Shown here piece after piece: positions 1 through 8,001 of a stretch of DNA of 46,590 bases. The DNA lies in contig DKUU01000017.1 in the NCBI GenBank assembly GCA_002490835.1, positions 17,784 to 64,373 on the forward strand. The letters run 5' to 3'. The first letter of the stretch is position 1, and each line of letters begins with the position of its first letter. Position numbers and translations under genes: made by a program. The notes beneath the pieces are model-generated. The model did not search any database. It saw nothing but the letters and a program-made list of their open reading frames with translations, and was not told the origin of the DNA. Source of the DNA: Lachnospiraceae bacterium UBA7196 (GTDB taxonomy: Bacteria > Bacillota > Clostridia > Lachnospirales > Lachnospiraceae).

Positions 1-201
1 CTGCTCGAACTGCTCTCTGGAATCCTTGTACTTGTGTACCGCGCGCAGGATCGTGATGACCTCCTTCTTAGTAGGAAGGGGTACGGGACCGCTCACCTGA
101 GATCCGTTCTTTTTCACAGTTTCGATGATCTTCTTCGCCGATGCGTCCACCAGCTGGTGGTCATAGGCCTTCAGGGTGATTCTCATTACTTGACTTGCCA
201 T
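1..201 (-). CDS. rpsJ: 30S ribosomal protein S10 (3' end cut by window edge)
   Basis: This is the first gene of the S10 ribosomal-protein operon; S10 sits in the head of the 30S subunit and also acts as NusE in antitermination. The visible 67 residues start MASQVMRITLKAYDHQL and include VDASAKKII and GPVPLPTKKEVITIL, which are highly conserved S10 segments. The family is about 102-105 residues, so roughly the last third lies outside the window. A GGAGG ribosome binding site lies 11 nt before the ATG at 201. A second in-frame ATG at 186 is possible, but the longer form matches the usual S10 N-terminus. Transcription would come from the promoter at 445-473 through a long structured leader. Confidence 0.97.
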   Translation of the reverse strand, partial: MASQVMRITLKAYDHQLVDASAKKIIETVKKNGSQVSGPVPLPTKKEVITILRAVHKYKDSREQFEQ

Positions 202-440
202 AAAAAAAGTCGCCTCCTTTTCGCACTTTTAACGCTTAAGTACGACAAGCGGTGACTGTACACTCTCCCGTGTGTGTCCTAAATGCTCACGCACCAAACT
301 ATCACACGTCGTTTCCGGCTGACCGGACATTTTGTCTGTACAGTGACTTGTCGTCAGTTTCCTAACTTGACATTCGCTCCACGGAAAACCTGCCACGTGG
401 GCAGCAACCTCACGTTTCATAGCTATCATGTCACAGCAAT
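202..440 (-). promoter_or_regulatory. Structured 5' leader of rpsJ, candidate ribosomal-protein autoregulatory RNA
   Basis: About 240 nt of untranslated leader separates the predicted start of transcription from rpsJ. On the minus strand it can fold into a closed multibranch structure. A long stem pairs 347-354 with 242-249 and continues as 338-344 with 255-261. It encloses two further stems, 303-308 with 269-274 and 323-327 with 314-318. A separate upstream hairpin pairs 400-404 with 390-394. Autoregulatory leaders before S10 operons are known in other bacteria; that this one binds a ribosomal protein is inference. The pairings themselves are seen in the sequence. Confidence 0.5.
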
Positions 441-444
441 GACT

Positions 445-473
445 AGTATATAGGATGTTTTGGGGAAATGCAA
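445..473 (-). promoter_or_regulatory. Sigma-A-type promoter for the S10 operon
   Basis: Reading the minus strand, TTGCAT (468-473) is followed after exactly 17 nt by TATACT (445-450), close to consensus. Transcription would start near 438. Confidence 0.7.
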
Positions 474-530
474 GAAAAAAGTGGCAAATATGATTGTTTT
501 TTTTTTCGTACAATCCTAGTCTCACTCTCA

Positions 531-539
531 TGGTATAAT
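531..539 (+). promoter_or_regulatory. Extended -10 promoter element pointing toward the methyltransferase gene
   Basis: TGGTATAAT has a consensus -10 hexamer (534-539) with the upstream TGn extension, and no convincing -35 at the normal distance. It faces the gene at 803. The transcript would run through the palindrome at 576-726, so its role is uncertain. Confidence 0.35.
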
Positions 540-575
540 GAGTAGATGATTTTGAAACTCTTTCATGGTTATTGA

Positions 576-726
576 GATTGTACAAATAATATAACCAACG
601 CAGACGCGCTTTCGCTCCATTCCAGACGCAACGGTACTAAGCTCGTGAGTTGCATAGCAACTCAATACCTCGCTAAGTGCCGGCGTCTTGCAAGGGTCTG
701 CTTATGGTTACATTATTTGCACAATT
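576..726. repeat. 151-bp nested imperfect palindrome (MITE-like element or large hairpin)
   Basis: The outer arms 576-596 and 706-726 match as inverted repeats at 18 of 21 positions. An inner pair, 623-642 against 672-690, is also complementary with few mismatches. The centre is a perfect 8-bp hairpin, 646-653 with 657-664, with a 3-nt loop. The whole segment therefore folds back on itself. This is typical of miniature inverted-repeat elements, but no second copy or target duplication is visible here. It fills most of the gene-free stretch between the rpsJ promoter and the gene at 803. Confidence 0.6.
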
Positions 727-802
727 ATCCAGCGTTGTGATGAGTTTCATAATCATCTAAATATCATAAAATCATTAAGATGTCAAGGAAGGACAAACAA
801 TC

Positions 803-1690
803 ATGTGGATTGCGGATAATTGGAAAGATTATGAAGTGATAGACTGCTCTAAGGGCGAAAAGCTGGAGCGCTGGGGGGATTACTATCTGGTGCGGCCGGA
901 TCCGCAGGTGATCTGGGATACACCACGGACGGACGGGCACTGGAAAAAGAGAAACGGGCATTACCACCGCAGCGCGAAGGGCGGGGGCGAGTGGGAATTT
1001 TTCGATCTGCCCGAAGAGTGGAGCATCCGCTATCGGGAACTGACCTTCCGCTTAAAGCCTTTCAGCTTCAAACACACGGGCCTTTTTCCGGAGCAGGCCA
1101 CAAACTGGGATTGGGTTTCTTCTATAATAAAGGGAGCCGTTATAAAAAATACCGCCGGGCATCCCGACCGCCCGGTCAAAGTCCTGAACCTTTTCGCTTA
1201 CACGGGCGGGGCGACGCTGGCCTGTGCGCAGGCTGGCGCTGCCGTCACCCACGTGGACGCCTCCAAGGGCATGGTCTCGTGGGCGAAAGAAAACGCAGCC
1301 GCTTCAAGGCTTTCCGATGCGCCTATCCGCTGGCTGGTGGACGACTGCGTAAAATTCGTGGAGCGTGAGATCCGGCGGGGCAATACCTACGAAGGCATCA
1401 TCATGGATCCGCCTTCCTACGGACGCGGCCCCAAGGGCGAGATCTGGAAGATTGAGGAGAACGTGTTCCCCCTGATTCAGCTTGCCTCAAAACTGCTGAG
1501 CGAAAACGCCCTGTTTTTCCTTGTCAACTCCTACACCACCGGACTGCAGCCCGCGGTACTCACTTATATGATGCACACAGCCCTTGTGCCGCAGTTCGGC
1601 GGTCATGTGGAAGCCTCGGAGATCGGCCTGCCCGTCTCCGGAAACGGACTGGTACTGCCCTGCGGTGCTTCCGGCAGATGGTTTACATAA
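803..1690 (+). CDS. Class I SAM-dependent methyltransferase, RlmI/RlmK-like
   Basis: This 295-residue protein resembles the catalytic half of the RlmI/RlmK family (COG1092), which methylates 23S rRNA. The SAM-binding motif I is LNLFAYTGGATLACAQAGA (about residues 128-146), followed by VTHVDASKGMVSWAKENA with the acidic residue expected to bind the ribose. DPPSYGRGPKGE (about 202-213) is the family's DPP[SY] active-site motif. There is no N-terminal PUA domain, so it is shorter than E. coli RlmI (about 396 residues). The ATG at 803 is preceded by AAGGAAGG. Its end overlaps the convergent TraX gene by 8 bp. The RNA substrate cannot be told from sequence. Confidence 0.85.
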   Translation: MWIADNWKDYEVIDCSKGEKLERWGDYYLVRPDPQVIWDTPRTDGHWKKRNGHYHRSAKGGGEWEFFDLPEEWSIRYRELTFRLKPFSFKHTGLFPEQATNWDWVSSIIKGAVIKNTAGHPDRPVKVLNLFAYTGGATLACAQAGAAVTHVDASKGMVSWAKENAAASRLSDAPIRWLVDDCVKFVEREIRRGNTYEGIIMDPPSYGRGPKGEIWKIEENVFPLIQLASKLLSENALFFLVNSYTTGLQPAVLTYMMHTALVPQFGGHVEASEIGLPVSGNGLVLPCGASGRWFT

Positions 1691-2498
1691 CTTCAATCAT
1701 CCGTGCGATCCCATAGAGAATCAGCAGATGCACTGGGTAAAATCCATAGTAAAACGGTTTCGGAAGCTGCTTCCCCCGTTTTCCGTTATAGGAAAAAATC
1801 AGCAGGAAAGCAAGCAGGCCGTACATCTCCCGCAGGGAAGTGCGAAAAAGGTAGGCTGCCGTATATTTCCCCGCATAGCGGATGAGGTTTGATCCCCATG
1901 TACCGAAAAACATAATAAGACCTGCCGTCGCAAACCGGACACCCTCGCTCTTCTCCCGCGTCAGATAAAAGGCGAGGATGAGCAGCACTCCCATAAAGCG
2001 GTAATCTGTCCCACACAAAAATGCGATCGCGCAGACTGCCGCTGTCATCAGGAAGCGGCTGGCCGCCGTCAAAACCCTCCTATTATAGGAGAGATATTCC
2101 CACAGTATCAACAGCAGTACTCCCAAGACCAGCGTCCAATATACATTTTGACTCTGCCAGTGGAACAACTTTCCCGAAAAGGCCAGATCAAAGGGTATTT
2201 CTGAAATCAGCGCAAACAGAAAAAGCCGCAATAAAAAACGAGCTCTGCTCCTTGTCCGAATAAACCCTTCCACGATGAGAAAAGCAAACAGGATAAAGGC
2301 GATTCGCCCCACAGCCCTGCCCGCGCGGTAAATCGGCACCAGCCGCGGATCCCACGCACCATCTATCCGATGCAGATTCATATAGTTCAAAAAGATGATC
2401 GCAAATAAATGATCGATGAACATAGAAACATACGCGGTATTTTTCAACACCGCGCCTGTCAGCGTATGTTGCTTTTCTGATTGCCGCAGGCCTGCCAT
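1683..2498 (-). CDS. TraX-family integral membrane protein
   Basis: A 271-residue polytopic membrane protein of the TraX family (PF05857), recognised from the early VSMFIDHLFAIIF helix, then GRIAFILFAFLIVEGF and LFALISEIPFDLAF. In the F plasmid TraX is needed for N-acetylation of pilin. Chromosomal Firmicute homologues are of unknown function and are thought to be membrane acyltransferases. I see about eight hydrophobic segments and a C-terminal ending at YGIARMIEVM. The start has GAGGAG six bases upstream. The gene follows the terminator at 2527-2560, so it is probably transcribed separately from the coiled-coil gene behind it. No conjugation genes are nearby. Confidence 0.8.
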   Translation of the reverse strand: MAGLRQSEKQHTLTGAVLKNTAYVSMFIDHLFAIIFLNYMNLHRIDGAWDPRLVPIYRAGRAVGRIAFILFAFLIVEGFIRTRSRARFLLRLFLFALISEIPFDLAFSGKLFHWQSQNVYWTLVLGVLLLILWEYLSYNRRVLTAASRFLMTAAVCAIAFLCGTDYRFMGVLLILAFYLTREKSEGVRFATAGLIMFFGTWGSNLIRYAGKYTAAYLFRTSLREMYGLLAFLLIFSYNGKRGKQLPKPFYYGFYPVHLLILYGIARMIEVM

Positions 2499-2526
2499 TG
2501 CTGTCTCCTCTGTTTTGTTCCGTCAA

Positions 2527-2560
2527 AAGAGCCTATGCCATTTCCATAGCAAAGGCTCTT
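2527..2560 (-). terminator. Intrinsic terminator after the coiled-coil protein gene
   Basis: AAGAGCC (2527-2533) pairs with GGCTCTT (2554-2560), and an inner TATG/CATA pairing extends the hairpin. On the minus strand the stem is followed by a short TTTT run. It lies 16 bp past the stop at 2576 and just before the TraX start. Confidence 0.55.
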
Positions 2561-2575
2561 CCTGTTATCTTTTTT

Positions 2576-3529
2576 CTATGCCAGCGCGTCTACGTTAGCG
2601 CCAGCAACGATATCCGCTGCCGACTGGCCGGTCTGCGCCGGAACCGGAATATCGACTCCCTGTATCTGCAGCGATACCGCCGGATTTGTCTCCTGCTGAA
2701 ATGCCTGCTGCACGCCTTCCTGCTTCTCTCTCGCCAGTTTATTAAACAGCGCCTTCAGATATTTCATGTCCGCTTCCACGATATCCTTCATCTCGTCGGC
2801 GCGGTGCTTCTTGCGAAGCTCATCCACTTCTTCTGGCGACATCTCCTGTTTGGATGCGCCCATGTACTCCCGCATGATATCATCCAGACCGCCGGTCGCT
2901 TCCATCTCCTGCATGAGTTCCTCATATTCTTCCATGAGTTCTTCTAGCTTTTCAAGCTCCTCTTCGCTCACATCTTCCATGGATTCCTCAAGCTTCTTGA
3001 GTTCTTCGTCCTCGTTGGAACCGGCGTCCTCCTCAACAAGACCCTTTCCGGTAGCGGCTGCCTTTTCTTCCTCCTCCAGATGCTTCTTCTTCCTGCGGGC
3101 GATCCGTTCCATCTTTCTGGCATGGATGATCGCATGCCGAAGATCCGTCTCGTCGTATTTTCCGCTCATCTGCTTTCTGAGAAGGGAGACCACTTCTTCG
3201 CGCGCCTTCGTAATCACTCTGCGCGCACCGGTAGAGGTGTTATTCATGGTAATCTGTCTGGAAATTTTTTTATAATTATAATTCAGCTTTTTCTTTTTCT
3301 GTCTCGCCTTATTCTTTTGAATGCTGATCGCTTTCGCCATCTTCCTCGCCGCATCACCGGCGCATTCGTTTTTGATATCCTGCGCTGTCCGCTGCTTATA
3401 AGGATCGGATGCCGCAGCCGGATTCGTTCCTATCTCTATGCCCATATCCATATCCTCCATGATGCTGTCCCGGTGGTAAATCCTTTTACCACCATTTCCT
3501 GCCGCAGCCTGTTTGACCTTTGCGGCCAC
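2576..3529 (-). CDS. Highly charged coiled-coil protein of unknown function
   Basis: I do not recognise a named family. The 317-residue frame is soluble. It has a Lys/Arg-rich stretch (QKNKARQKKKKLNYNYKK, about residues 70-88), a second basic stretch (ARRKKKHLEEEEK) and then a long Glu-rich, probably coiled-coil segment (about 155-245). The C-terminus is low-complexity (NPAVSLQIQGVDIPV...). The long frame opens with GTG at 3529 without a clear ribosome binding site. An ATG at 3460 (MEDMDMGIEIG) may be the true start. A 9-bp perfect hairpin (3473-3481 with 3486-3494) lies between the two candidates. The gene ends the signalling block and is followed by a terminator. Its closeness to cyclic-di-GMP and DUF342 genes suggests, but does not show, a link to surface or motility control. 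Confidence 0.7.
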   Translation of the reverse strand: MAAKVKQAAAGNGGKRIYHRDSIMEDMDMGIEIGTNPAAASDPYKQRTAQDIKNECAGDAARKMAKAISIQKNKARQKKKKLNYNYKKISRQITMNNTSTGARRVITKAREEVVSLLRKQMSGKYDETDLRHAIIHARKMERIARRKKKHLEEEEKAAATGKGLVEEDAGSNEDEELKKLEESMEDVSEEELEKLEELMEEYEELMQEMEATGGLDDIMREYMGASKQEMSPEEVDELRKKHRADEMKDIVEADMKYLKALFNKLAREKQEGVQQAFQQETNPAVSLQIQGVDIPVPAQTGQSAADIVAGANVDALA

Positions 3530-3585
3530 AACTTGTTACTATATATATCGGACAGAATAGGGCTATTGTTTAGAAACGATGTGCG

Positions 3586-5832
3586 TTACTTTGACTTTCT
3601 CATCTTTTCCACGCTCTCTTCCCAACTTTCCGGCTCTTTTCTCCTCTCCTCCGGGATCCATTTAAGCAGCGCCTCATTGAGCGTTTTCTTGTCTAGCGGC
3701 TTAGTGATAAAATCCTGAAAACCGTTATTTAGAAACATCTCCCTAACGCCCTCCATGGCGTTTGCCGTCAGGGCGATAATAACCGGAGACGTACCATTTT
3801 CCCCACATTCACTGCGGATCAGGTGCACCGCCTCAATTCCGTCCATCTCCGGCATCATATGATCCATAAAGATCATATCGTATTTCGTCTCTTTGACGCG
3901 GTCGATCGCCGTCTGCCCGCTTTCCGCCTCATCCATAATAAAACGATAGGGCTTTAAGAAGCCTTTTGCCACCTTCCTGTTGACCAGATTATCATCCACC
4001 ACCAGTACCCGGTAATCCTCCGCCACAAAAAGCTTTACTTCCTCCGCCTCTTTTTCCTCCTCTTTGGGCGCCTCGCTCAGACTCCTCGTATCTACGATCT
4101 TCTGCGGAATCTCCAGAATAAAGGTGGTCCCTTCCCCATAAACGCTCTCCACCCGGATATTGCCTCCCATAAGCTCCACCAGATGTCTGGTGATGGAAAG
4201 TCCCAGTCCGGTGCCCTCTACCGTGCGGTTGCGCTTCGCATCCACCTGCCTGAAATTCTCAAAGATCTTTCCCAAATCTTCTTCCTTAATGCCGCAACCG
4301 GTATCCTCCACTTCCATATGCAGCCATTCCATGCCGCTTTCCGCATCAAGTCTACCACTGACGGAGAGTTTTACATGACCTTCTTTGGTAAATTTCAGAC
4401 CATTATTCAACAGATTGATCAGAATCTGTCGAATCCGCCCCTCGTCGCCGTGATAACGGCAGGGAATCGACATATCGTATTCGCATTTGAGCAGGATCCC
4501 CCTCTTCGACGCCTCGCCGTCCATCATATTGATGACCTCGTCCACGATGTTTTTGATATGATAGTCCGTACACACCAGCTCCATTTTGCCGGCTTCCACC
4601 TTGGAGAGATCGAGGATGTCATTGATGAGCGCCAACAGATTTCTGGATGCCGACTTGATATCGCAGGCATAACCGTACACTTTCCTGCCCTTGCTCTCTT
4701 CCATGATGATGTCGGAAAGACCCACGATCGCGTTCATGGGCGTGCGAATCTCGTGAGACATATTGGCTAAGAACTCACTCTTCGCCTCATTGGCCTGCTC
4801 CGCCTGCCTCCGAAACCGCTTGATCACTTCGATGTGATTCCTCATCTCCGTCATATCGAGGATCACCACTACATAGCCCTTGACAGCCCCAAAACGATCT
4901 GAGATCCGTTCCACGTGGCTCTGGTAATAGCAGTCGTTCAGAAAAAATTCGTTCTGCCCGTCCTCCCCCAGCGCATTTTCGGGAAAATCCGGTATTTCCA
5001 CTATATTTCTGCCTATAGCATGGCTGTTTAAACCTTCAAAGATGGCTACCGACGCAGGATTATAATTGACGACTCTCCTCTTCTCATCCAGCGCGATCAC
5101 ACCGTCGCTCATACTGTTTAACAGGGTTCCGGAAGCAAGACTGCCAAAATCATAGACTTTCCTGCTCCATACCAAGATCACCACACAGGAAAGCACCAGT
5201 CCCAAAACCATCGGCGTAAAGTCATAGGCGCGCGTCAGTTTCATGACATATGTGTAAAGGGCAATGATCGGCAAAAAAGAAAGTCCCAGAATCAGTCCGT
5301 ACTTGCGATCCACCGCATCTTCACCTTTTCTGGCAACGGCACGGATCAACACAAACAGAGACAGCAGATAGGGAATGATCGAAGCCGAAATAATAAAATA
5401 GATATACCCCGCCCCATACTGCAAAAACAGATAAGAATGTCCCTCCGCCGTGGTCTGCCACTCTATATTTTTATAAAAGATCCCATGATAATCACTGGTC
5501 ACGATCAGCAAAAGAAGGCCCGCGTCATTAAATCCAAAAAGCTTTAACAGCTTAAGCGGCGCCTCCTCAAAACAGTAAATATAGATAAAATAGCAATAAC
5601 AGACCGGTATCGTCAGAGTCCCCATGTGCTGCATCTTTACAGCCACCAACGCCGCCTCCATAGTAGGCGCCGTCAGTTCCAGCAGATATCCGATATTTTG
5701 GATCAGCGCTCCCACCAGAAAATACTCCATCATTTTCTGTTCTCTGGAACCGTCTCCACTCAGCAAAAGCGCCAATGCAAAAAAGATGGCGCATATCGCT
5801 AATACCTGAAACCCCATAAATACAACACTCAT
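3586..5832 (-). CDS. Hybrid sensor histidine kinase with 7TM sensor, PAS and receiver domains
   Basis: This 748-residue protein has, in order, about seven N-terminal membrane helices (to about residue 225) and a PAS domain (about 230-330). A HisKA dimerisation domain follows, with phosphoacceptor His360 in NMSHEIRTPMNAIVGLS. The GHKL ATPase has DTGCGI and GTGLGLSITR boxes, and the C-terminal receiver (about 605-725) has VLVVDDN and phosphoacceptor Asp657 in MIFMDHMMPEMDG. All catalytic residues look intact. A longer frame starts at a GTG at 5874 with a poor ribosome binding site. The ATG at 5832 has GGGGAG eight bases upstream and is preferred. Hybrid kinases usually pass phosphate to a separate regulator; the HD-GYP receiver protein 2 kb upstream is a candidate partner (inference). 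Confidence 0.9.
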   Translation of the reverse strand: MSVVFMGFQVLAICAIFFALALLLSGDGSREQKMMEYFLVGALIQNIGYLLELTAPTMEAALVAVKMQHMGTLTIPVCYCYFIYIYCFEEAPLKLLKLFGFNDAGLLLLIVTSDYHGIFYKNIEWQTTAEGHSYLFLQYGAGYIYFIISASIIPYLLSLFVLIRAVARKGEDAVDRKYGLILGLSFLPIIALYTYVMKLTRAYDFTPMVLGLVLSCVVILVWSRKVYDFGSLASGTLLNSMSDGVIALDEKRRVVNYNPASVAIFEGLNSHAIGRNIVEIPDFPENALGEDGQNEFFLNDCYYQSHVERISDRFGAVKGYVVVILDMTEMRNHIEVIKRFRRQAEQANEAKSEFLANMSHEIRTPMNAIVGLSDIIMEESKGRKVYGYACDIKSASRNLLALINDILDLSKVEAGKMELVCTDYHIKNIVDEVINMMDGEASKRGILLKCEYDMSIPCRYHGDEGRIRQILINLLNNGLKFTKEGHVKLSVSGRLDAESGMEWLHMEVEDTGCGIKEEDLGKIFENFRQVDAKRNRTVEGTGLGLSITRHLVELMGGNIRVESVYGEGTTFILEIPQKIVDTRSLSEAPKEEEKEAEEVKLFVAEDYRVLVVDDNLVNRKVAKGFLKPYRFIMDEAESGQTAIDRVKETKYDMIFMDHMMPEMDGIEAVHLIRSECGENGTSPVIIALTANAMEGVREMFLNNGFQDFITKPLDKKTLNEALLKWIPEERRKEPESWEESVEKMRKSK

Positions 5833-5904
5833 ATCGCTTCTCCCCAAGAAAGGCCGCAGAGAAAAATCCCCCACAGCCCAAAATATTATCTTCTTTTATA
5901 CTCT

Positions 5905-7827
5905 TTACTCATACGACTTAATAAAGCTGACAAACTCCGGCTTCGGAACAGGCTTTGAGAAAAAATATCCCTGTATGAAATCACACTGCAGCTCGGCAAA
6001 GAAATCCAACATCTCCTGTGTCTCAATTCCCTCCACCACGATCTCCATGTTCATATCCTTGAGCATCGCCACCGTGTTTTTGAGCACCACCCGCATCTTG
6101 GGATTATCCTGCTCGTCCACAAAAGTCTTGTCCAGCTTTATGATCTTGAGCGGGAGCTGGATCACGCGCTTGATATTGGAATAACCCGTCCCGTAATCAT
6201 CCAGAGAGAGGGAGATACCCGCACGGTTCAGTTTCTGCAGATTCTCCGCCATGACCTCCTGCGTGTGACTGGCCGCCGTCTCCGTGATCTCCAGATTGAT
6301 GTATTCCGCAGAAACACGGTGTTTCGCCATGATGCCGAGGATCTTATCCGCCAGATTGATCCTCATACACTGCGTCACGGAAAGATTCACCTCTATGTAC
6401 TCTAAGCCCAGCGCATGAAACTCTCCCTCGGCAATGAAACGGCAGACTTCTTCCAGCACATAATCTCCGATCCTGTGAATCGCACCGCTTCTTTCCGCCG
6501 CTGTGACCAAAATCTCCGGCGAGATAAATCCGTAGGTCGGATCAAAAAGCCGAAGCAGTGCCTCCGCCGATACAAACTTTTGTTTTTCTATGGAATAGAT
6601 AGGTTGATAATAGACTTGAAACCGGTTAAATTCTAACGCTTCCTCAATAATCTCATCTATGTTTCCCTGTATCTCAAATAAGCCCTTGTGAAATACCTCG
6701 TTCACGTGCATGACCCGCGGCTCAAACTTCACCTTTTCGTGGAAATCCATACCGAAGGTCATCAGCATCTTGAAATCCTTGATCTCTTCCGGACAGCGTG
6801 CCAGCACCACAATGGGCTGCAGCGTAAGGTCCAGATCGTTGAAATCGCGCTTCTCCATCAGGCTGGCCACCAGCGCTTCTGCCGTTTCCACCGCCAGTTC
6901 CCTGTCTTTTTCATTAAACACCATACGGAAACGTCCCCGGTCCAGATAATAGAGATCTGCCTTGCCGCCCGAAATCATATTCGCATGCCGGATCCTGTCT
7001 ACCACGTCATCCAGCACCTGCATCGCAAAGTCATAACCCATCAAGGCATTGATCTCAGAGAATTTTCCCAGATTCAGCATGACCACATCGACATTCTTTT
7101 TGTTGCGGTAGTTTCGCTTCATATGCGCCGCGTAGGCGCTGTACTTCATAAACTGCGTATCCGAATCCACGATCTCCTCAGGCCGCTGCGCGCCAAAATT
7201 GATGATCAATATGCTGATGGCAGCGCCGAACATTTCTACGCGTGCGGACGGAACCTGCATCTGCACCAGCATCGCAACCACCCCGATCGGTATGTAAGAC
7301 ATGACTGCACAAAACTTCGTAAACTCCAACAATTCCCGATACCAGATCGTATATGCGATCACAAAGAGGATATAGATGGCGACCGACAAAAATATCAGGA
7401 AAAACCACTCTCCATGCTGATAGCCGCCGTCCACCAGAAATACTTTCTTTGTAAACGGGTTCGTCAGAATCGCCAGCGAAACCGTCAAAAGAGGTACCCA
7501 CATCAGCAACTGAACGAAGATGTTTTTCCTGACCTTATGCCATGTATCCGTCAGACTGATCACAAACAAAACATAGACCGGCACCGACATATTATGCACA
7601 AAAAGATACCCTGAATGCGCTAATTGCAGCGCAAAATGGCTCGCGCTGTTCGCATTGTCAAGTACCGCTGCCCAGATATCAAAAAGCGTCGCAATCCAAT
7701 TAAGCGCAATAAATGTCAAAAACAGACGGTTTGAAGAACCGCTCGTCAATTTTCTCACGATACACGATATCATAAGAAGCGACAATATTAAAATGGCTGC
7801 GATATCATAGCTAAGACTTTTCCCCAT
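5905..7827 (-). CDS. Membrane protein with degenerate GGDEF and intact EAL domain (cyclic-di-GMP phosphodiesterase)
   Basis: The 640-residue protein has about seven N-terminal membrane helices (to about residue 212). A GGDEF-fold domain (about 245-325) follows, whose signature is replaced by LDRGRF, so it should not make cyclic-di-GMP. The C-terminal EAL domain (about 395-635) keeps the catalytic set: E422 in AEALLR, N481, E513 in LEITETA, D543/D544 in LDDYGTGYS, K566 in IKLDK and E599 in VVEGIET. It should therefore hydrolyse cyclic-di-GMP to pGpG, with the inactive GGDEF possibly acting as a GTP sensor, as known for related proteins. AGAGGA lies five bases before the ATG. A promoter (7885-7912) sits upstream, so it may head a short operon with the kinase gene 72 bp downstream. 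Confidence 0.92.
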   Translation of the reverse strand: MGKSLSYDIAAILILSLLMISCIVRKLTSGSSNRLFLTFIALNWIATLFDIWAAVLDNANSASHFALQLAHSGYLFVHNMSVPVYVLFVISLTDTWHKVRKNIFVQLLMWVPLLTVSLAILTNPFTKKVFLVDGGYQHGEWFFLIFLSVAIYILFVIAYTIWYRELLEFTKFCAVMSYIPIGVVAMLVQMQVPSARVEMFGAAISILIINFGAQRPEEIVDSDTQFMKYSAYAAHMKRNYRNKKNVDVVMLNLGKFSEINALMGYDFAMQVLDDVVDRIRHANMISGGKADLYYLDRGRFRMVFNEKDRELAVETAEALVASLMEKRDFNDLDLTLQPIVVLARCPEEIKDFKMLMTFGMDFHEKVKFEPRVMHVNEVFHKGLFEIQGNIDEIIEEALEFNRFQVYYQPIYSIEKQKFVSAEALLRLFDPTYGFISPEILVTAAERSGAIHRIGDYVLEEVCRFIAEGEFHALGLEYIEVNLSVTQCMRINLADKILGIMAKHRVSAEYINLEITETAASHTQEVMAENLQKLNRAGISLSLDDYGTGYSNIKRVIQLPLKIIKLDKTFVDEQDNPKMRVVLKNTVAMLKDMNMEIVVEGIETQEMLDFFAELQCDFIQGYFFSKPVPKPEFVSFIKSYE

Positions 7828-7884
7828 AATTTCCTCTGTAAATGCCGCGTCCCCCTGTCCCTGTTTTTATTTTGCGGCTATTCT

Positions 7885-7912
7885 ATTATACCAAATTTAG
7901 GGAGAAGTGCAA
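7885..7912 (-). promoter_or_regulatory. Sigma-A-type promoter for the EAL gene
   Basis: On the minus strand, TTGCAC (7907-7912), a 16-nt spacer and TATAAT (7885-7890) with an upstream TGG extension. The start of transcription would be near 7878, about 50 nt before the gene. Confidence 0.65.
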
Positions 7913-8001
7913 AGCCTTTCTTGCTTATGAATGTTTAAAAGTTGCGCAAAATCGCAAAATTATCCCCACAAATAGATGCCGGATGCGTTTCGATCGTCCG
8001 G

